A DNA stretch of 8,350 nucleotides from CAYNXB01 sp964401045 (GTDB lineage Bacteria > Pseudomonadota > Alphaproteobacteria > Sphingomonadales > Sphingomonadaceae): positions 1 to 8,350 of the forward strand of contig CAYNXB010000097.1 of NCBI GenBank assembly GCA_964401045.1, in the 5' to 3' direction. Positions 5,487-8,350 of this stretch are shown in pieces (within the stretch, counting starts at the first letter, position 1; the number at the start of each line of letters is the position of its first letter). The notes under the pieces are model-generated. The model made no database searches, was not told where the DNA came from, and saw only the letters and a program-made list of their open reading frames with translations. A program made the position numbers and the translations under genes.

Positions 5487-6797
5487 ATGTCCCCATCGGA
5501 ACTTAGCGTAATCGTTTTCATCGAGTTGTTCGCGATCGTTCTCGCGGCCCGCGTGGTAGGCTGGATCGGCAAAAAATTCCTCGGCCAGCCGCAAGTCGTC
5601 GGGGAGATGATCGCAGGCGTGGTGCTGGGCCCCTCGTTGTTCGGACTGATTGCGCCGGACCTGCAAGCAGCATTGTTCCCCCCTGAGGCGCGGTCAGTGC
5701 TCTACGTCGGCGCGCAGCTCGGCGTCGGGCTTTACATGTTCCTCGTCGGACTTGGCTTTGACAAGGCCCACTTCCGCTCCAACATCGCAAGCGGCAGCGC
5801 GATCTCGTTCGCGGGCGTTCTCGCCCCCTTCCTGCTCGGCGCTCTCATGACACCCTGGCTGATGAGCGAGGGGCTGTTCTCGGACAAGCTTGGCCTGATG
5901 CCGTCCGTCCTGTTCATCGGCGCGTGCATTTCGATCACCGCATTTCCCATGCTCGCCCGGATCATCCACGAACGCGGTCTGTCGAACTCGCCGCTCGGCT
6001 CGCTTTCGCTTGCGGCGGGGGCGATCGGCGACGCGGCGGCCTGGATAATCCTCGCCGTGGTGCTCGCCACGTTCGGGGCGGGAATGGGGATTGCGGTGAA
6101 GGCGATCGCTTGCGCCAGCGCATTCGCGGTGCTGATGATCGGGGTCGGCCCGCGGCTGTTCGCCGGCCTGGGCCGTGCGGCGGAGCGAAAGGGCGAGGTC
6201 GATTTCAGCCTGCTCGCCACGGTGCTCATGCTGTTCCTGCTTTCCGCCTGCGCGATGGACTGGGCGGGCATGCATGCGGTGTTCGGCGGCTTCCTGCTGG
6301 GTACGGCGATGCCCCGCGGCCTGCTGACGCGGGAGCTGAGGGCCAAGCTCGAGCCGATCACGGTCGTGCTGCTGCTGCCGATGTTCTTCACTTACTCGGG
6401 GCTCAACACCAAACTCGACGTAATGGCGGATCCTGCCCTGCTGGGGGCCGGAGCGGCCATCCTTGCGGCTTCGGTGCTGGCGAAGTTCGGGGCCTGCTGG
6501 GCCGCCGCGCGGCTCACCGGGCAGGATAACCCGACCGCGCTCGGCATCGGGGCGCTGATGAACGCGCGCGGGTTGATGGAGCTGATCCTGATCAACATCG
6601 GGCTTCAACGCGGGCTGATCGGCGTACCGCTGTTCTCGATCCTGGTGCTGATGGCCGTGCTGACAACGCTGATGGCCTCGCCGCTGTTCGAGCTCGTCTA
6701 TGGCCGCAAGGCGCGCCAGCGCGGCGAGCTGGGACAGCTGAAGGACGTGGTGGAAGGTGACGGGCCGGTGGCGACCCCGGGCCAGGCCGCCACCTGA
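5487..6797 (+). CDS. Cation:proton antiporter, CPA2 family (KHA1/CHX-like)
   Basis: This inner-membrane Na+/H+ exchanger-fold protein probably exchanges K+ or Na+ for H+ in pH and cation homeostasis. It has 436 residues and about 11-12 membrane helices. Landmarks are GQPQVVGEMIAGVVLGPSLFG (33-53), GVGLYMFLVGLGFD (79-92), SITAFPMLARI (149-159) and GAIGDAAAW around Asp182. Further on are HAVFGGFLLGTAMPR, LLPMFFTYSGLNT and LMNARGLMEL (357-366). These match the KHA1/CHX branch (TAFPVLAR, NDVAAW, LMNTKGLVEL) better than KefB/C. No C-terminal RCK/TrkA-N domain is present; only a polar tail after about residue 405. The core motif reads Gly181-Asp182, where relatives usually have Asn-Asp or Asp-Asp. 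The start at ATG 5487 has GGGGGGA seven bases upstream; a TTG at 5454 is less likely. It converges on ybaB with 18 bases between the stops. The ion transported cannot be told from sequence. Confidence 0.92.
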   Translation: MSPSELSVIVFIELFAIVLAARVVGWIGKKFLGQPQVVGEMIAGVVLGPSLFGLIAPDLQAALFPPEARSVLYVGAQLGVGLYMFLVGLGFDKAHFRSNIASGSAISFAGVLAPFLLGALMTPWLMSEGLFSDKLGLMPSVLFIGACISITAFPMLARIIHERGLSNSPLGSLSLAAGAIGDAAAWIILAVVLATFGAGMGIAVKAIACASAFAVLMIGVGPRLFAGLGRAAERKGEVDFSLLATVLMLFLLSACAMDWAGMHAVFGGFLLGTAMPRGLLTRELRAKLEPITVVLLLPMFFTYSGLNTKLDVMADPALLGAGAAILAASVLAKFGACWAAARLTGQDNPTALGIGALMNARGLMELILINIGLQRGLIGVPLFSILVLMAVLTTLMASPLFELVYGRKARQRGELGQLKDVVEGDGPVATPGQAAT

Positions 6798-6815
6798 CCC
6801 GGCTCGCACGCGCCG

Positions 6816-7154
6816 TTACATTCCGGGCAGGTTAAAACCCGGCGGCAGGCCGAGGCCCTGCTGCATCCTGCCCATTTCCTCTCCGGCCTTGGCATCGGCC
6901 TTGGCGCGCGCATCATTGAACGCGGCCGCGACGAGATCCTCGAGCATCTGCTTGTCTTCGGGCACGATCAGGCTGTCGTCGATCGCCACGCCGAGGATGC
7001 GGCCCTTGGCAGTGGCGCGGATTTTGACCAGCCCGCCGCCGGCGACGCCCTCGACCTCGACCGAGTCGAGCTTCACCTGGGCCTCGTTCATCTGCTGCTG
7101 AATCTTCTCGGCTGCCTGCTGGGCGGCCTTGAGCATCTCTTCCATCGATTGCAT
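6816..7154 (-). CDS. ybaB: YbaB/EbfC family nucleoid-associated protein
   Basis: This is a small DNA-binding protein that forms a tweezer-like dimer; family members bind DNA and are linked to nucleoid structure and gene regulation. The 112 residues match the usual length. The N-terminal helix (MQSMEEMLKAAQQAAEKIQQ, 1-20, continuing to about 30) precedes the beta core LDSVEVEGVAGGGLVKIRA (29-47). A C-terminal helical part (about 65-95) and a Gly/Pro/Met-rich tail (GLGLPPGFNLPGM) follow. The start at 7154 is set by AAGAGGAAG at 7167-7159, inside the 18-base gap after the dnaX stop; Met4 at 7145 is a worse alternative. It is surely cotranscribed with dnaX, a classic pairing. In many bacteria recR follows ybaB, but here the next gene is the convergent antiporter. 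I see no terminator in the 18 bases between them. Confidence 0.95.
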   Translation of the reverse strand: MQSMEEMLKAAQQAAEKIQQQMNEAQVKLDSVEVEGVAGGGLVKIRATAKGRILGVAIDDSLIVPEDKQMLEDLVAAAFNDARAKADAKAGEEMGRMQQGLGLPPGFNLPGM

Positions 7155-7172
7155 CGTACTTCCTCTTGGACG

Positions 7173-8350
7173 TTAGGCGCGCTTGCCTTCCGCTTCGTCG
7201 ACCAGCTCGGCGTTGGGAAACGCCTCGAACGCCGCTTCGACCAACGGATGGCTGCGCAATGCGGCTTCGGCCGCGGCGTCGGCCGCCTGCTCCTGTTCGA
7301 CCAGCGAGAGGGAGCCGCCTTCGGCGACCTCCTCGACCTGCCAGCGGGTGCCGGTCGCCGCGAGCAGCGCGTCGCGTAGCTGCGGGCCGATCTCGCCGGA
7401 GAACTGCCGATCACGCGAAAAGCGCAGCAGGCCGTGCGAAAGTTCCACGATACGGAGCTGCATGCGCATCAGCGTCGCAGCGAGCGGCTGACCGGCATGC
7501 TCGACCCGGTCGACCAGCGAGGCCCAGTCGAGCGCTGCGGTTTCCGGCGCAGGGGGAGCGGAACCGCCGTTCGCATGGGGTGCTGGCGCGGCGGCAATGC
7601 GTTCTTCGAGGCGTTTCGCCAGCTCACCGGGATCGGGCATGTCCGCGGCGTGCATCACACGCAGCAGCGCCATCTGCGCCGCGACCAGCGGATCGGGCGC
7701 GGTGCGCACTTCGTCATGGCCTTTGAGCAGGAGCTGCCACAGGCGATGGAGCTGCCCCGGCGAAAGCCGCGCGGCCCACAGCTCGATCGCCTCGCGTTCC
7801 TCGGCGGTCGGTGCTACCGCGCCGCTGCGGCCGACTTGCGCGACGGTGGCGCGATGCGTGAAATCCATCAGCGAGCGCATCAGCGCGAGCGGCTCGACGC
7901 CGAGCGCATATTGCTTCTCGACCCCGTCGATCAGCGCCGCCGCATCGCCTTCGAGCAGCGCGGCGAACAACCGCCGCTGCGCGCCCTTGTCAGCGAGTCC
8001 CAGCATGTCGCGCACGCGATCGGCAGTAACGTTTCCGCCTGCCTCGAGGTCGGCGTGGGCAATCGCCTGGTCGAGGATCGAGAGGCCGTCGCGAACGGAG
8101 CCTTCGGCGGCGCCGGCAATCAGCGCAAGCGCCTCGTCGTCCGCCTCGACCTCCTCGGCGCGGCAGATGCCGGCGAAGTGCGTTTGCAGCAGCTCGGTGG
8201 GAATACGGCGCAAGTCGAAGCGCTGGCAGCGGCTGAGCACCGTGACCGGGAGCTTGTCGACTTCGGTGGTGGCGAACAGGAACTTCACATGCGCAGGCGG
8301 CTCCTCAAGTGTCTTCAGCAAGGCATTGAAAGCATTGCGAGACAGCATGT
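7173..8350 (-). CDS. dnaX: DNA polymerase III subunit gamma/tau, C-terminal part (cut by window edge)
   Basis: This is the clamp-loader ATPase subunit that loads the beta clamp and, as tau, links polymerase cores to the helicase. Only the last 391 or so residues are inside the window. The visible part opens inside the AAA+ module (MLSRNAFNALLKTLEEPP), with the preceding two bases consistent with the usual EVHMLS. It continues with FLFATTE and VLSRCQRFDLRR, which carries the SRC arginine-finger motif, then the lid domain (GSVRDGLSILDQAIAH) and the collar domain. An Ala/Pro/Gly linker (RIAAAPAPHANGGSAPPAPE) leads to a tau-type C-terminal domain ending HPLVEAAFEAFPNAELVDEAEGKRA. Walker A and the zinc module lie outside. 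I see no A-rich slippery run of the E. coli frameshift type, so a shorter gamma form is not predicted here. The stop at 7175-7173 is 18 bases before ybaB. Confidence 0.96.
   Translation of the reverse strand, partial: MLSRNAFNALLKTLEEPPAHVKFLFATTEVDKLPVTVLSRCQRFDLRRIPTELLQTHFAGICRAEEVEADDEALALIAGAAEGSVRDGLSILDQAIAHADLEAGGNVTADRVRDMLGLADKGAQRRLFAALLEGDAAALIDGVEKQYALGVEPLALMRSLMDFTHRATVAQVGRSGAVAPTAEEREAIELWAARLSPGQLHRLWQLLLKGHDEVRTAPDPLVAAQMALLRVMHAADMPDPGELAKRLEERIAAAPAPHANGGSAPPAPETAALDWASLVDRVEHAGQPLAATLMRMQLRIVELSHGLLRFSRDRQFSGEIGPQLRDALLAATGTRWQVEEVAEGGSLSLVEQEQAADAAAEAALRSHPLVEAAFEAFPNAELVDEAEGKRA

Noticed and set aside
5694..6809. A 371-codon minus-strand frame opposite the antiporter
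   Set aside because: It is a shadow of the antiporter gene; the translation is Arg/Gln/His-rich with no domain pattern, while the plus strand shows clear transporter motifs.
7173..8350. Programmed frameshift producing a short gamma form of DnaX
   Set aside because: No A-rich slippery run of the E. coli type is present in the visible part of the gene.

Overview
The window is GC-rich chromosomal DNA with a core-genome look. It most likely comes from an alphaproteobacterium of the order Sphingomonadales, perhaps near Erythrobacteraceae. The evidence is the style of the HU, Lon, RlmB and YbaB proteins, the lon-hup and dnaX-ybaB gene orders, and a lipoprotein whose sequence style I associate with sphingomonads. 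The family-level placement is inference from memory, not a search result. I see no mobile element, CRISPR array, prophage or rRNA.

Layout from left to right. (1) A tRNA-Tyr(GTA) gene with encoded CCA lies on the minus strand at 7-92. (2) Divergent from it, a plus-strand pair carries rlmB (23S rRNA Gm2251 methyltransferase) and, 19 bases later, an uncharacterised lipoprotein. The pair ends in a strong hairpin terminator at 1931-1960 that can also serve the gene facing it. (3) On the minus strand lie lon (ATP-dependent protease) and, downstream of it, hup (HU nucleoid protein), the same order as lon-hupB in enterobacteria. (4) A 339-base region upstream of lon holds a possible heat-shock-type promoter for lon and the leader of a divergent 58-residue DUF1328 membrane peptide (5139-5315). 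(5) A plus-strand CPA2 cation:proton antiporter of the KHA1/CHX type follows (5487-6797). (6) Converging on it from the right is the minus-strand pair dnaX-ybaB, with dnaX cut by the window edge.

Functional themes are translation (tRNA-Tyr, RlmB), protein quality control and nucleoid organisation (Lon, HU), envelope and ion homeostasis (lipoprotein, DUF1328 peptide, antiporter) and replication/recombination (DnaX, YbaB). The region is mostly ordinary housekeeping. The best candidates for something undescribed are the lipoprotein after rlmB and the antiporter, whose core motif reads Gly-Asp where its relatives usually have Asn-Asp or Asp-Asp. I found no convincing new multi-gene system.
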